Shown one piece after another: positions 1 through 10,158 of a stretch of DNA of 64,000 bases. Numbering within the stretch: position 1 is the stretch's first letter; each line of letters begins with the position of its first letter. The notes under the pieces were generated by a model. It did no database searches. It was not told the DNA's origin and saw only the letters and a program-made list of their open reading frames with translations. The stretch lies in the NCBI GenBank assembly GCA_038207155.1, contig JBBRAB010000008.1, positions 1 to 64,000 of the forward strand, given 5' to 3'. Source of the stretch: FEN-1139 sp038207155 (GTDB taxonomy: Bacteria > Myxococcota_A > Polyangia > Polyangiales > Polyangiaceae). A program made the position numbers and the translations under genes.

Positions 1-141
1 CGTGAACTCGCCGCGTGAACTCGCCGCGTGAACTCGCCGCGTGAACTCGCCGCGTGAACTCGCCGCGTGAACTCGCCGCGTGAACTCGCCGCGTGAACTC
101 GCCGCGTGAACTCGCCGCGTGAACTCGCCGCGTGAACTCGC
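1..141. repeat. 13-bp tandem repeat array, cut by window edge
   Basis: The unit CGTGAACTCGCCG is repeated without change from base 1, giving ten full copies and an 11-base partial copy. The window starts inside the array, so its full length is unknown. A 13-bp unit is not a multiple of three and one frame contains TGA, so it is unlikely to encode repeated peptide. Bases 142-370 after it hold no gene I can support; a weak 79-codon GTG frame starting in the array was not accepted. Confidence 0.95.
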
Positions 142-407
142 AAGCGACACGAGTCGGGATTTCCGCGTCGATTGCGACTATTTTCTTGACAGACTTATGC
201 AAAGCGACGCCCCGCCAGTCGAGACTGCACCAGAAAACCCACGCACCGACGCCCTCTCCGCGCGCGTGACCGTCGCCGGTCGAAAACACGACGCGGCGCG
301 CGTCGACCCCAACGAACTGCAGCCCACCGGGCAAGCAAGGCCCTACAAAAACCGATGATAACATGCACCCATGGGCATCAATTCTGACAGAACCGGGGAC
401 TATGTCG

Positions 408-515
408 AGCTTCCGCGCGAGCTTCCGCCGGAAACGCCGCGCCAGCTTCCGCGCGAGCTTCCGCCGGAAACGCTGCGCCGGCTTCCGTGCGAGCTTTCGC
501 CGGACACACCGCATA
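408..515 (+). repeat. 36-bp in-frame tandem repeat at 5' end of HNH relic
   Basis: About three copies of a 36-bp unit start at 408, 444 and 480; the third has diverged. Each encodes a Pro/Glu/Leu/Arg peptide like ELPRELPPETPR. It lies ahead of the conserved helical domain, so it looks like a low-complexity N-terminal extension. Confidence 0.85.
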
Positions 516-1442
516 AGTCAGCTGCTCTCTCTGAGACACACGGCTCGGCGCTGCCACCATGGCCGGCGCTCGGCGCGCCCTCCGATGAGCAACTGTGTCG
601 TCGTCTGACACGCCTTAACAAACAAACCCAGCAACTTGATGCTCGACTGCTGCTCTATCTCGCTGAGCTGGACCGCCGCGGGCTCTATCGCGAAAGCGCC
701 TGTTCCAGCCTGTTTGTCTACTGCGTTTCGCGCCTCGGCATGAGCGAGGACGTGGCGTGGAAAAGGGTGGGAGCGGCGCGCCTGATTCGTCGCTTTCCCG
801 CGCTGGTGGCGCTGCTCGCGGAGGGGCGGATTCACCTGAGCGGACTCATGCTGGTGGGACCTCATCTTACGGAACTCAATCACGCCGACTGGCTGCGCGC
901 GACGGAGGGCAAGTCCAAGCGCGAGATTGAGAAGCTCGTAGCCGCGCGCTGCCCGCGCCCAGATGTTCCGAGTCAGATCCGCCGACTGCCGACGATGCGA
1001 ACGGGCGACCCGCTACGCGCGACAGGTGCAGGTCAGAGCAATCCGATTGCTCCCATCGATATCGCACAGTCACGCGAGAACCTGCCGCATACTGAGGAAA
1101 ATCAACGACTTTCTTACTCACCCCCGATGGCTTCAATGCCAGCAGCCGCATTGCCAGCAGCCGCATTGCCAGCGATGAGGCGCGCTCGCGGCGCAGTCGA
1201 GCCACTCTCGGCAACCAGCTATCGCATCGTCTTCACGGCGCATGAGTCACTCAAGAGGAGCGCCGGCGATACACCAAACGCGTCCGAGCACAGACTCCGA
1301 CGCGCTCATCTCAGCCCAAGCAACGTTCGGGTGGCCGCCGGTCACTGGATCCGGCTTCCTCGAATTCTCTGGGGTATTTGCCTCCAACCGAAGCTGTGTT
1401 TGAGCCGCAAGAACAATCCACCGGTCTGTCGATAGCGATAGG

Positions 1443-1559
1443 TGAACCGCTCACGACAACTGAACCGCTTGCGACAGCTGAACCGCTTGCGACAGCTGAA
1501 CCGCTTGCGACAACTGAACCACTCACGACAACTGAACCGCTCACGACAACTGAACCGCC
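1443..1559 (+). repeat. 18-bp minisatellite before the HNH domain
   Basis: Six 18-bp units (TGAACCGCTYRCGACARC) and half a seventh start at 1443, 1461, 1479, 1497, 1515 and 1533. They encode the hexapeptide (T/A)(T/A)EPL(T/A) in frame, forming a Thr/Glu/Pro linker just before the HNH module. Units differ at a few third-base or T/A-changing positions. Confidence 0.9.
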
Positions 1560-2052
1560 AACCAGCCGTTCACGGCGAGTCTCAGCCGCGGTTCGGCGCG
1601 CAGTCTGCAAGCGCGATGGCGAGCAATGCACCTACCTTGGTGCGGACGGATGCCGCTGCGAGGCACGCTGTCTTCTCGAACTCGACCACATTCATCCCTT
1701 CGCACTAGGCGGGCCTGCAACGGCCGAAAACCTCCGACTGCGATGTCGCGCGCACAACCTCCTGGAGGCCGAGCGAGCTTTCGGGCAGGCGAGGATCGCG
1801 AGTGCGATGGCGCAAGAACTGAAGTGACCCCAGAGGCATGTGAGACAGTCCGGCAAGCAAGCGGGAAGCGAGCGGGGACTGCCCTCTCGCCCTCGGTGAA
1901 TGCTCGTCCGTCTTGCTGTCGATCCTTGGTTGTGCACGGCGTAGAACCACGCGGCGCGTACTGCGATCGCATCACGCGATTTCGATTCGGTCGGGCACGA
2001 CGCCGTGGTTGGCGCTCAGCGACAACGGCTGCGGCAGCGGCTGCGGCAAGTG

Positions 2053-2391
2053 ATGACCTGGCAGGGGAACGTACCTCTAACCATCGAGGGGGCGAAACTC
2101 GGCTTTGACCTAGGAAAGATCACAACGACCGGGGCCCTCCCTGAGTTGAATTCGTCCGTCTACACTCTCGACGCCACCGGGCGGCCCATTCAGCTGCAGC
2201 ACGACGTCGAAAGCGACGGCGTCATCGATCTCACGATCACTTATTCCTATGCCAACTGCAGACTGATCGCCACGGCCGCCTCGGGAAAGTTTACAGACAC
2301 GGGCACCTACGAGTACGACGCCGTGGGCAATCTGATTGCGCGTCGTTACTCCTCCGGGGCAGTCGAACTCTTCGACTACTCCTGTTGGTGA
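2053..2391 (+). pseudogene. YD/RHS-like lipoprotein, C-terminal fragment
   Basis: The 112-codon reading contains two YD-type repeat signatures, VYTLDATGRPIQLQHD and YEYDAVGNLIARRY, and ends FDYSCW. Myxobacterial YD-repeat lipoproteins, as I recall them, end in this way. No signal peptide or lipobox is in frame upstream, although a GCGSGCG stretch in another frame at about 2029-2049 could be the remnant of one. I read it as the 3' remnant of a longer gene. Translation from the ATG at 2053 (or GTG at 2050) is possible, but the product would have no export signal. Confidence 0.5.
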
Positions 2392-2559
2392 GTCGCGCTC
2401 ACCGCGGGGCAGAACCACGTGAAGGTTCGGGGCCGCCTGCTCAACGCGACGCGAGCTAGGCGACTTGGACTCAGCGCGCGCGACGCCAGCTGCAGCGATG
2501 AACCGGAGCGGAGTCAGCCTTGGAGAGGCGCTCCGCTCGGGAGACTAGCGCGTGTTGGC

Positions 2560-3162
2560 TTATTTCGCAGGGCAGGTGCCACCGTGACAAACCGTGGCAG
2601 GGCCGAGGCGCACTTCGGCTGTGTTGCGGAAGACTACAAATAGCCTCGTAATTCCGTATGAGTACGTAATGTCGGCGCAGAATACCCCAGTTGCGATTGG
2701 CGCCGAGTAGAGCTTCCCCCCCACCTCCCCACAAATAACACTCTCAGAATAGATCTCCACCGTGGCCCCGGGATCAGCCGCCAGCACGTCCACCGAGACA
2801 GCCAGCTTCTGACCGGGTTCGTACGTCGGTGACAGACCGATCTCCTTGGCCAAAACCTTTCCCGGGGCAATCTTGTACGCAGACCCATCCACCAGGTCGC
2901 TGCAGGGCGTGATCGGATAATCACCCCCAGGAAAAATCGTCTTTCCCGGTGAGCAATGGCCTGCCGTTGCAGGTGCGCCGCCCGTGCCTCCGGTCGTCGC
3001 GCCGCCCGTGCTCGCTCCACCCGTCGCAGTGGCTCCGCCAGTTGAGCTGGCCCCGCCAGGACCATTGCCGGCTCCGCCTCCCGTGCCGCTGTCCCCACCG
3101 CCGCAGGCGGTCATCGACAACGCCAGCGACGCCAACCCAATCACTTGCAGCCATTGCTTCAT
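2560..3162 (-). CDS. Gly/Thr-rich lipoprotein
   Basis: This 200-residue protein starts at the ATG at 3162, preceded by a GAGGA ribosome-binding site; the reading frame is open further upstream but lacks a better start. Residues 1-19 form a lipoprotein signal peptide ending SMTAC, with Cys20 followed by Gly residues. Residues 21-60 are a Gly/Thr/Ala/Ser linker (GGA, TGG repeats) typical of myxobacterial surface lipoproteins. The remainder is a compact domain with several cysteines (CSPGK, TPCSD, VICGE, VFCAD, TVCHGGTC) and alternating hydrophobic strands, probably a disulfide-stabilised beta-sandwich. The function is unknown. It lies 81 bp downstream of the HEAT lipoprotein gene on the same strand and could be its distal operon partner. 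Confidence 0.85.
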   Translation of the reverse strand: MKQWLQVIGLASLALSMTACGGGDSGTGGGAGNGPGGASSTGGATATGGASTGGATTGGTGGAPATAGHCSPGKTIFPGGDYPITPCSDLVDGSAYKIAPGKVLAKEIGLSPTYEPGQKLAVSVDVLAADPGATVEIYSESVICGEVGGKLYSAPIATGVFCADITYSYGITRLFVVFRNTAEVRLGPATVCHGGTCPAK

Positions 3163-3243
3163 GGTCTTGTCCTCACCGTCCACTGTCATGCCACGGTCCC
3201 GGCGCTGCCACAACGCAAAGCGTTGAGTCAAGCGAGGCAGGGC

Positions 3244-5049
3244 TCAGTGCGACCGAGCAGGATCGCCGGTGCCGCCGCCCGCCGGAGAACCGCTCAACGA
3301 CCGCTGAACCAGCTCCTCCGCCCGCTTTCGCACCATGGCGACCGTCTCTGTCTTGGCGAGCTTCACCAGCACCTCCACGGCGCCCGTGGTGAGGGGCTGA
3401 GCCGCCAGGGCCTGTACCGCAGCCAACCGGACGTCGGAGCTCTCGTCCTTCAACGCAGTAAGCAATGCCGCTAGCCGCTCGACATCCGGCGTCAGACGCA
3501 GAGCTGAGACCGCCTGTGCCCGCACGCTGGGTGACTTCGCAAGCAGCTGGCCGACCACGAGCCCAGCGGTGCCAGGTGCTCCCAGGTTGCCCAGCGCCCC
3601 AAGCAAGTTCTCGCGTTCGGTGTCACTGGTCGCCCGCGTCAAGGCCGTCTTGAGTACCGACCAAGCGAGCTCCGCCCCGGCGCGATCACCCGCTTCGCGA
3701 GCGTGTCGACCCAGGGAGCCAAGGACGTAGAGACAGGAGGGACCGAGTGCGGGCTCGGGCGCGCAGCGCTCAAGCATGGTCAGTAGCGCCGCTGTCGGAC
3801 GCTTTACTTGGAGCAGACTCTGGACGACGCGTGCGCGCTCCGAGTTCTTGCGTCCCTTGTCGGTAATGAGTCCGAGCAGCGCCTGTTGAGCTGCCGGAGT
3901 TCCCGAGGCACTGAGCAGCGAAACCAGCGAGGACGCCCCGGATTTTTCTTGTCGGATCAGCGTGACCACGTCCGGAATGCGCTCCGGCTCCGCCCTGAGG
4001 ATGGCCTTCATAGCCTGAAACGCCGCTGAATTCAGCTTGCCGATGCTCGCTTCCTGAGAATCCGCGGCACTGCCGTGCGCGACCAGGGCGGGCGCACCGG
4101 GCTCATGTTGGATGGCCTCGAGTGCCCGCTCAAACGTCCAGCCTGCGCGCCGAGCGTCGTCAAAACTCAGCTCCGGATCACGCTGGAAGTGAAGCGGGGC
4201 ATCCATCGCCAGAGGCGTTGTGACCGCGAGGGTCTTCTCCCAGGCAACGGCCTGCACCTTCCCAGCATCGGCGAGCGGGGAGAGAGCCAGATGGGTCGTG
4301 ACCTGAGCGGTAGCGTTCGGCCCGATCGCCATCTCCAACGATTCATCGTACGCGAGCGACTGCAGCTTACCGGAAGGACAGTTGAGGACTCCCTTGGAAG
4401 ACAGAACCTTCGGGAGCGCGCGCGATTTCGCGCTCGCCCCGGAGGCAGACCGCTCCTCGATCGTCAGGGTTTCGTAGCGCAGCTTGCTCTTTTCAAGACT
4501 GCCCCCTGGCACCACCTGGTAGCGCGCCACGTAGCGGCCGGTGCTGTCAAAGTCAGTCGCCTCCCACGAGGTCGCAGTGGCGGAGCTCCCGACCGCATCC
4601 TGAAGCATGGCGCCCAGCCAGCGACACCAGCCAATCGATTCCGAAGACTGGCCTTCAAAGACCCGAGTCGCCCTGACCCGGCCCTCATGCAACAGGACGA
4701 GACAGGGCTGCTCAGCGACCACGCGCGCCAAGGGATTCTCCTCACCAGTGGCTGAAGCCCCAGGGCGAAACGCGAGCTGCAGTAGCCAGTCGGCCCCGTG
4801 AGCAGATGCCGCGAGACTCGCCACGCCGCGAACCTCACTCGTCGATTGATCGCTGTGGTGGATCTGCGTCCCCGTCCGAAGCTCGAACTCAAACTCGCGC
4901 GGGGCCGTCGCCCCATGCTGAAAGCATGGGGCTGCGTGCTCGGACGGATGCGCGGTGACGCCAGGCGCTGGCTCCCGATGACGATTGCAAGCGACTGCAA
5001 GTGTCAGCAGAGCCAGGGCTCCAAGTCGGTGGATGGGAAAGCGTTGCAT
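3244..5049 (-). CDS. HEAT-repeat lipoprotein resembling vitellogenin/LLTP N-terminal module
   Basis: This 601-residue protein starts with a lipoprotein signal peptide (LLTLAVAC, Cys21). Residues about 40-320 are beta-rich and contain elements in the order seen in the N-sheet of large lipid transfer proteins (vitellogenin, MTP, apoB): an opening strand EFEFELRTGTQ, then PCLVLLHEGRVRATRVFEG, then TDFDSTGRYVARYQVV followed by LEKSKLRYETL. Residues about 350-590 form a helical repeat with the landmarks VKRPTAALLTML, CLYVLGSLG and LLGALGNLGAPGT, then ordinary HEAT repeats (VRAQAVSALR, VRLAAVQALA). The family call is mine, by eye. A generic HEAT-repeat lipoprotein is the fallback. In animals this fold binds lipid or partner proteins. 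The gene starts 21 bp after the giant lectin-like lipoprotein ends, so the two are probably co-transcribed. Confidence 0.8.
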   Translation of the reverse strand: MQRFPIHRLGALALLTLAVACNRHREPAPGVTAHPSEHAAPCFQHGATAPREFEFELRTGTQIHHSDQSTSEVRGVASLAASAHGADWLLQLAFRPGASATGEENPLARVVAEQPCLVLLHEGRVRATRVFEGQSSESIGWCRWLGAMLQDAVGSSATATSWEATDFDSTGRYVARYQVVPGGSLEKSKLRYETLTIEERSASGASAKSRALPKVLSSKGVLNCPSGKLQSLAYDESLEMAIGPNATAQVTTHLALSPLADAGKVQAVAWEKTLAVTTPLAMDAPLHFQRDPELSFDDARRAGWTFERALEAIQHEPGAPALVAHGSAADSQEASIGKLNSAAFQAMKAILRAEPERIPDVVTLIRQEKSGASSLVSLLSASGTPAAQQALLGLITDKGRKNSERARVVQSLLQVKRPTAALLTMLERCAPEPALGPSCLYVLGSLGRHAREAGDRAGAELAWSVLKTALTRATSDTERENLLGALGNLGAPGTAGLVVGQLLAKSPSVRAQAVSALRLTPDVERLAALLTALKDESSDVRLAAVQALAAQPLTTGAVEVLVKLAKTETVAMVRKRAEELVQRSLSGSPAGGGTGDPARSH

Positions 5050-5070
5050 GGCGATCTGTGACTGGAAGGA

Positions 5071-8000
5071 CTACCTCAGCAACACTTCACACGTAGTTTG
5101 CTGCCTCATCAATCCTTCGCAGCAAGGCACATCCGCCGACCACGTCTGATCCACGAGTGCACATCTCGGCGGTAGCGGAGGCAAACACCGGATCACCCGC
5201 AGACGCAGGCCTGCATCTGGGGTTCCAGTGCCGCCGTCAGCGGGGTCAACGTAGCCCTCGTCACCCTTGGCCAGGTAGCGAGGCACCAGTCCCTTGCAGC
5301 ATTTCCAACCAGGCGTGTAGCTCTCTCCCTGCTTTACGCAGGCAGAGCACTGCTGGTCGTAGAAGAGATTCTCAACGCGCGTCGCCTCGAAATTCACCGT
5401 GCTCACTGGCGCAGACGGTGCCGCCGGTTCAGCGAGCCTATCCAGCACGGGGAACGGCATGGGCATCTGCACGTCGCCCCAGTCAGAGGCGGCGTCAATC
5501 CCGGAGCTAGCTTCGACACCGAACAGCTGCTGGTCGAAGAAGTAGCGCTCAGAGTCCTTTCCGCCATTCGGACTCTTGGCCTTAAGCCCGGCATACTCCG
5601 CTACGACCTGGCTCCAGCGCTTGCTGAAGAAGGCAAATTTTACCCGAACCGAGGCCGAGAGTTTGCCCTTGAGGACCTCGGACAAGCGCGCACGAGCTCC
5701 AAAATCATACTTGAGCGACGCGTGGTACTTGCGCGGGCCACCGTAGGGCAGAAGGACCGTCGACCCTGATGGGTCGCGCCCGTCAGGAAGCTTGCGAAGA
5801 TCGGGCTCGGAGCTGACCATCAAACCAGCTCCTGCGTGCACGGGAAGGCTGAGCGTTCCCAGGGTGACCAGTCCCTCCATGCCCGCTGCTGCGGAGAACG
5901 GACCTGAAGAGAATCCGGCGCCAACAAATAGACTGACCCCGGCACTGACATAAGGCGTCCCTTCGGCGCGTACGTAGGCGAGCTCCGTGGGTGAGCCATC
6001 GTTCGGCAGGCTCCCTTTGACCCTGAGATCGAATTCCCCTTTGAGACCAACCGTAACCACCGCTTCCACCTGAAGCGTCATCGGAACCGGCCCCAACATG
6101 AAGTTGGCTTGGGCGATCTGCCAAGACTGCTCAGTATTCGCTAGCTTGACCGGTACTTTCGCGTTCAGAGACATCTTATCGAGAGTCCACCTCGCATTGA
6201 GCAGGTACTTACGGGAGTCTCCGAGATCTCCACTGACCCCGTGTGGAGGCCTCACCTTCAACTCGTAATAGTCGACGAAGCGGTTGATTATGCGCTCGAC
6301 CGAGTCCTTGGTACAGTCACCGGAGGGGAAGTCGCCGGTCTTATTCGCCGTCACCTGCTCGCAGAACTCCTTCGCAGAAAAGCTGGTGCCCGGCGAAAGT
6401 GCGCGATACTGACGCAGCAGCTCCTCGGCATCCCGTAGCGCCTTCTTGCCACGATCCGCGGCCTCATCAAAGGCAGCCAGAGCCGTGGTGCAAGACGACT
6501 CCAGCGTCGCATTGCCGTCATTGCTATCGTAGTTCAACGCCTTGCGCTTGGTCTCATCGGGGATGAGCACGGGGAGCACGTCATTGCCGATAACGCTGAG
6601 CGTTACGTTCGTGAACGCATGACACCGAGTGGCCTCGGCCACAGTCTTGGCGTCCAGAATGTCGATATGGCCGCTGGTGATCTTGAAATCAAAGTCAGCG
6701 CGCGCGAGGAAGTTCGCATTCGCTCTGAGCCATGGATCGAATTGACCCAACGCCTTCGGTGATGCCTTGAACTCGGCCTGAATGTCCGGATCAAACGTGA
6801 ACCCGATCAATGAGCCCCCGCCAGCCGTTGCGCTCCGGTCCCCGAGACCCTGGGTGCCATGGGGTGGATCCTTGTCGCCGAAGCTCTGGTCGGCGAGCGT
6901 GTCCTTGACGCCGAGGTGGCACCAGGGGTGGGCCTCTTTTTGCAGGGTCCCGCAGGCGGAACCGGTGCAGTACGGATCTGCAGAATAGGTCTCTTTGACC
7001 ACCGGGTCCGGTGCTGTGAACAGCGCCGCCGGATCCACGGCTTTCACGGGCGACAAGGTCTTGACCAGGTCCTCGAGGTTCGTCGTGATGACGGTCCCGG
7101 GACGCGGGCAGAGCTTGACCTCCCCGCAGCGCTTGGGCTCCGACGGATTCTGGGGACAGAGCGCGAGGGGCTCGCCGCACACGCCAATGGCGCGGCAGTC
7201 CTTGTAGCAAGCGCCCTTGTCATCACGTGAGTCACAAGCCTGGCAGTTGTTCGGAGACGACGTGCGACAGACCTTTCCCCCTGTGCAGTCCTTGTAACTT
7301 GAGCACTCCTTGGAGCCGTTGAGCAGCGCAGAAATACTGTCCCAGATACTGTGCGAATTCTTACAGCGGCCTAGCTGCTCCGCGCTGTAGTCCTTGCACT
7401 CGCTTTTCTCCGACGGGACGGCGAAACCGCTCGCGCAAACCTTGTCGCAGTCAGGCTCGGCTCCGGTCGTGCACTTTTCAGTGCACATCTGCGCGGCCGC
7501 GCCGTTCGCGCAGATCTTGTTACAGTCCAGTCGCGTGTCGCAGGTCTTCTTGCAGGCGGCCACCTTCTGGTCGAACGTGACCTTCAGCGCTGGATCAGCC
7601 TCGATCAGCGCCGTTGCAGAGAGCGTCGACTCGTCCACGCAGGGTTCAGTGTCCGATGAGCCGGAATCCCCCCAGGTCTCGCCGTTCGGGAAGTTCGCGT
7701 TGCTGACGGGGGTCGGAAAACCATCGATCTCCGGGGCAGGCTTCTCACAAATGAAGCCGTTCGCCGAGGAGCAGTCGGCCGCAGCCCAGGCCCCCGACTT
7801 GCCACGGAGCGCGGCGCAATGACCGCCGCCAGGGGCAGGCTGCTGCGCATCCCAGTTGTAGTAGCTTCGGTTCTTTCGCTCACCATTCTGGAAGAACAGG
7901 GTGGCAGGCGTCACCGACGAGGGCGCCCATGCCCAGCTGCCAGCGGTGGCCAAATCATTACCGCCGAGCCAAGCCTGCGCGTCACCGAGCCAGCCCGCGA

Positions 8001-9871
8001 GCAGCTGGTTTTCGTCGCTCGCGTCAACCTTGGCGAGCGTTTGACCGGGCTGCGCTTGGCACTTGGGTAGGGCCAGCTCCCAACCCATCGCCGCGGACGT
8101 GCCTTTGCAGTTCCAATAGACCTTGTGACGGTACAAGATCGAAGAGCACACCCCGCCCGGGAGGGGCGCGCAGGCCTGCGGATCACCGCAGATGCCATCC
8201 TTGCTGCAGGCGCTAGGGAGGCCACAGATCGGGTCACGACAGAGCGAGCCCTCAGGCGCTGGACCGTTGATGGTGGTGCACTCGGTCCCCTGAGTGTTTG
8301 CATTGCTGTCGTTGGAGTCCCCGCAGGCCGGGACGCCATCGTGATCGGCGTCCGTGTCCTGAATGCCACAGCCGCAAACGCCGGCCTTGGACTTTAGCGG
8401 ATCGGCCGGACACTCTTCGAAGCAGTCAAAAATCCCGTCGTTGTCTAGATCACCGAGCGGACAGACAAAGTCGAAATTGAACGGCAGGTGCTTGACGGTG
8501 GCATTCGAGAAGACATGGACCTCTTTGCCGAAGAAGGAGCCCTCGTGAATCCCTGTGTCGGGACGTCGGAGCTCGATCGCCGCGTTGGGAGCCACCACGG
8601 TGCCAACAAAGGCCTGCTGGAGCACGGCCGCGCTCGAGCCCAGGTAGCCAATCATCACCTGCCCGCGCTCACCGTCGGCCTGCTCGAAGCTCGCATTGAG
8701 CGTGAACGAGTCTTTGACGTAGAGGAAGATCGGGCCGCCGCTGGTGTCCAGTCGGATGTGGGCTTGGGGCTCCACAAACAGGCTGTCCATGAAGTAGTTG
8801 CCCGCGCGCAAGGTGACCGTGGCGCGAGAATAAACGTGCACGCTGCGGAATGCCCCAGGGTTGAGCGTGCCGCCGGCGGCGTCAGGCGCCAGTGAATAGT
8901 CCAGGCCTGCATTGGCTGGCCAAGGCACAGACCAGGACGTGACTGCAGGAGTAATCTGCGCGCCCCGAACAACCTGTCCGTCGATGGTGACGTTGTTTTG
9001 GCCCGTCACGCTACCGCTGGTCGTCAACCCACCGTACAGGTGGGAACTCGAGCGCAGGAAGGTGATGTCACCGACGCTCGTGAGATTTGCGTGAGCCTGC
9101 ACGCCGGCGCCGAGCTCAACACCACCACGTCCGAGATTCGAGAGCTGCTCGAGACTGCCGGACTCACCCAGCGTGGAGCGGTCATCGATCTGCAGGCGGT
9201 CAGTCGCGGCCATGAAGGTCGAGGCCACACTGGTGCCCGCCGGGATCTGCAGAGAGAAGCTCTGACCGGGCGCGACCGCAGGAATTCCACCGCCAGCTCC
9301 GCCGTCGTCAGCGGTGACGCGGAGGTTATCGAGTAGGCACTGACCCGAACCGCCCGGAACGTTGAGAACTACCCTAAAATCAAGGTCATTGGCGCTTCCA
9401 CTGAGCGCGGTTCGCAGCGCCTGTGGAAGCTCGAATGAGAGCGTGGTCCAGGCGCCAGCGGGGAGTCCTGCGAGAGTCTTGCTTCCCAAGTTCTGCCAGT
9501 AAATGCCGGCGGAAGGGACCCGCGCAACTAGCCGTGCTTCACCCCAACCGAGCGACTGCGGGAGCCGGACATCGAGAGTTGCGACTGCAGCCGCGCTCCC
9601 CGGAACCGCGACAACCTTGGACAGGAGCTCGGTGTAAGCCGTTGGGCGTTACTTGCAGCGAATGGCTCCCCTGCGTCACCACCGAAGAGGCGACGATTGG
9701 CGAGCCATTCGTCGTTGTCCAGTCCGAGGTCGGTGATTCAAAGCCGAAGAGCCGCGCCTGGTCGGCAGACAGCGCGTTCGTCGTTTCCGCCGTGTCCTCG
9801 CCGCTGCGCGAACCGCAACCGGCGAGCGCCACGCCGCTCAACACAAAACCAATGACTCTGAGCTTCCCCAT
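5071..9871 (-). CDS. Giant multidomain lipoprotein with C-type-lectin-like domain (1-nt frameshift)
   Basis: The protein would be about 1,599 residues if one extra base is ignored. The start is the ATG at 9871, with a GGAGG site upstream and signal peptide MGKLRVIGFVLSGVALAGC (Cys19). At 9636/9637 one surplus A breaks the frame: the first frame ends SLQVTPNGLHR, while skipping a base gives PNGYTELLSKVVAVPG and a continuous domain ending CLLDNLRVT. In order: a jelly-roll-like domain (about 27-170), a beta-rich domain with strand repeats (about 180-465), TSP3-like DLDNDGIFDC and DTDADHDGVPAC (about 470-525), a C-type-lectin-like domain (about 570-705; ends CSSANGFICEKP), a Cys-rich section (about 720-960), a long beta-rich section with alternating hydrophobicity (about 1000-1450) and a Cys-containing tail. 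It is probably surface-exposed or secreted and acts in binding or adhesion. The indel may be real decay, programmed, or a sequencing error. It heads the operon with the HEAT lipoprotein. Confidence 0.8.
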
Positions 9872-10158
9872 TTTTGCCTCCACTGCGTTACCGAGGCAGA
9901 CGCCAGTCCGCCGCCCCAAAACTTGCGGGCACGATAGACGGAGCCCCCACTGTCAAGAACTTTCTTCATAAACAAACAATTGCCGCTATATTTTCGGCAT
10001 TACAGGCTATTACAGAGCCCTCGAACCGGAGCATTCCACAACTTTCGCTCCCCACAGCTCAGTCATAAATACCTGCAAGCGCTCCCACCAACTCCCACCC
10101 ATTCCGTCGTCCGCACAACCATGCTAGACCGCGCGCAGTCTTACTGGGAATCGGAGCC

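Larger units (their letters stand above)
371..1827 (+). pseudogene. HNH endonuclease (DUF222/13E12-like), frameshifted by internal deletion
   Basis: Two frames together make one broken gene. The 5' part (371 to about 1255) holds a helical domain with a SRLGMSEDVAWKRV stretch and LLAEGRIHLSGL, as in myxobacterial HNH proteins. It runs to YRIVFTAHESLK and then leaves the family pattern. In another frame, from about 1249, QEERRRYTKRV resumes the pattern and continues to a complete HNH module ending at 1827, with CKRDGEQC, LELDHIHPFALGG and LRCRAHN. The expected linker of roughly 40 residues between FTAHE and EERRR is missing, so an out-of-frame deletion near 1245-1260 is the simplest explanation. 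Such proteins are often multicopy in these genomes and probably nick or cut DNA; this copy should be inactive unless the two parts act separately. No convincing ribosome-binding site precedes 371. Confidence 0.75.

Noticed and set aside
1..141. CRISPR array
   Set aside because: Repeats are 13 bp, contiguous and without spacers.
119..358. 79-codon frame starting in the 13-bp array
   Set aside because: The start lies in the repeat and no ribosome-binding site or family signal is present.
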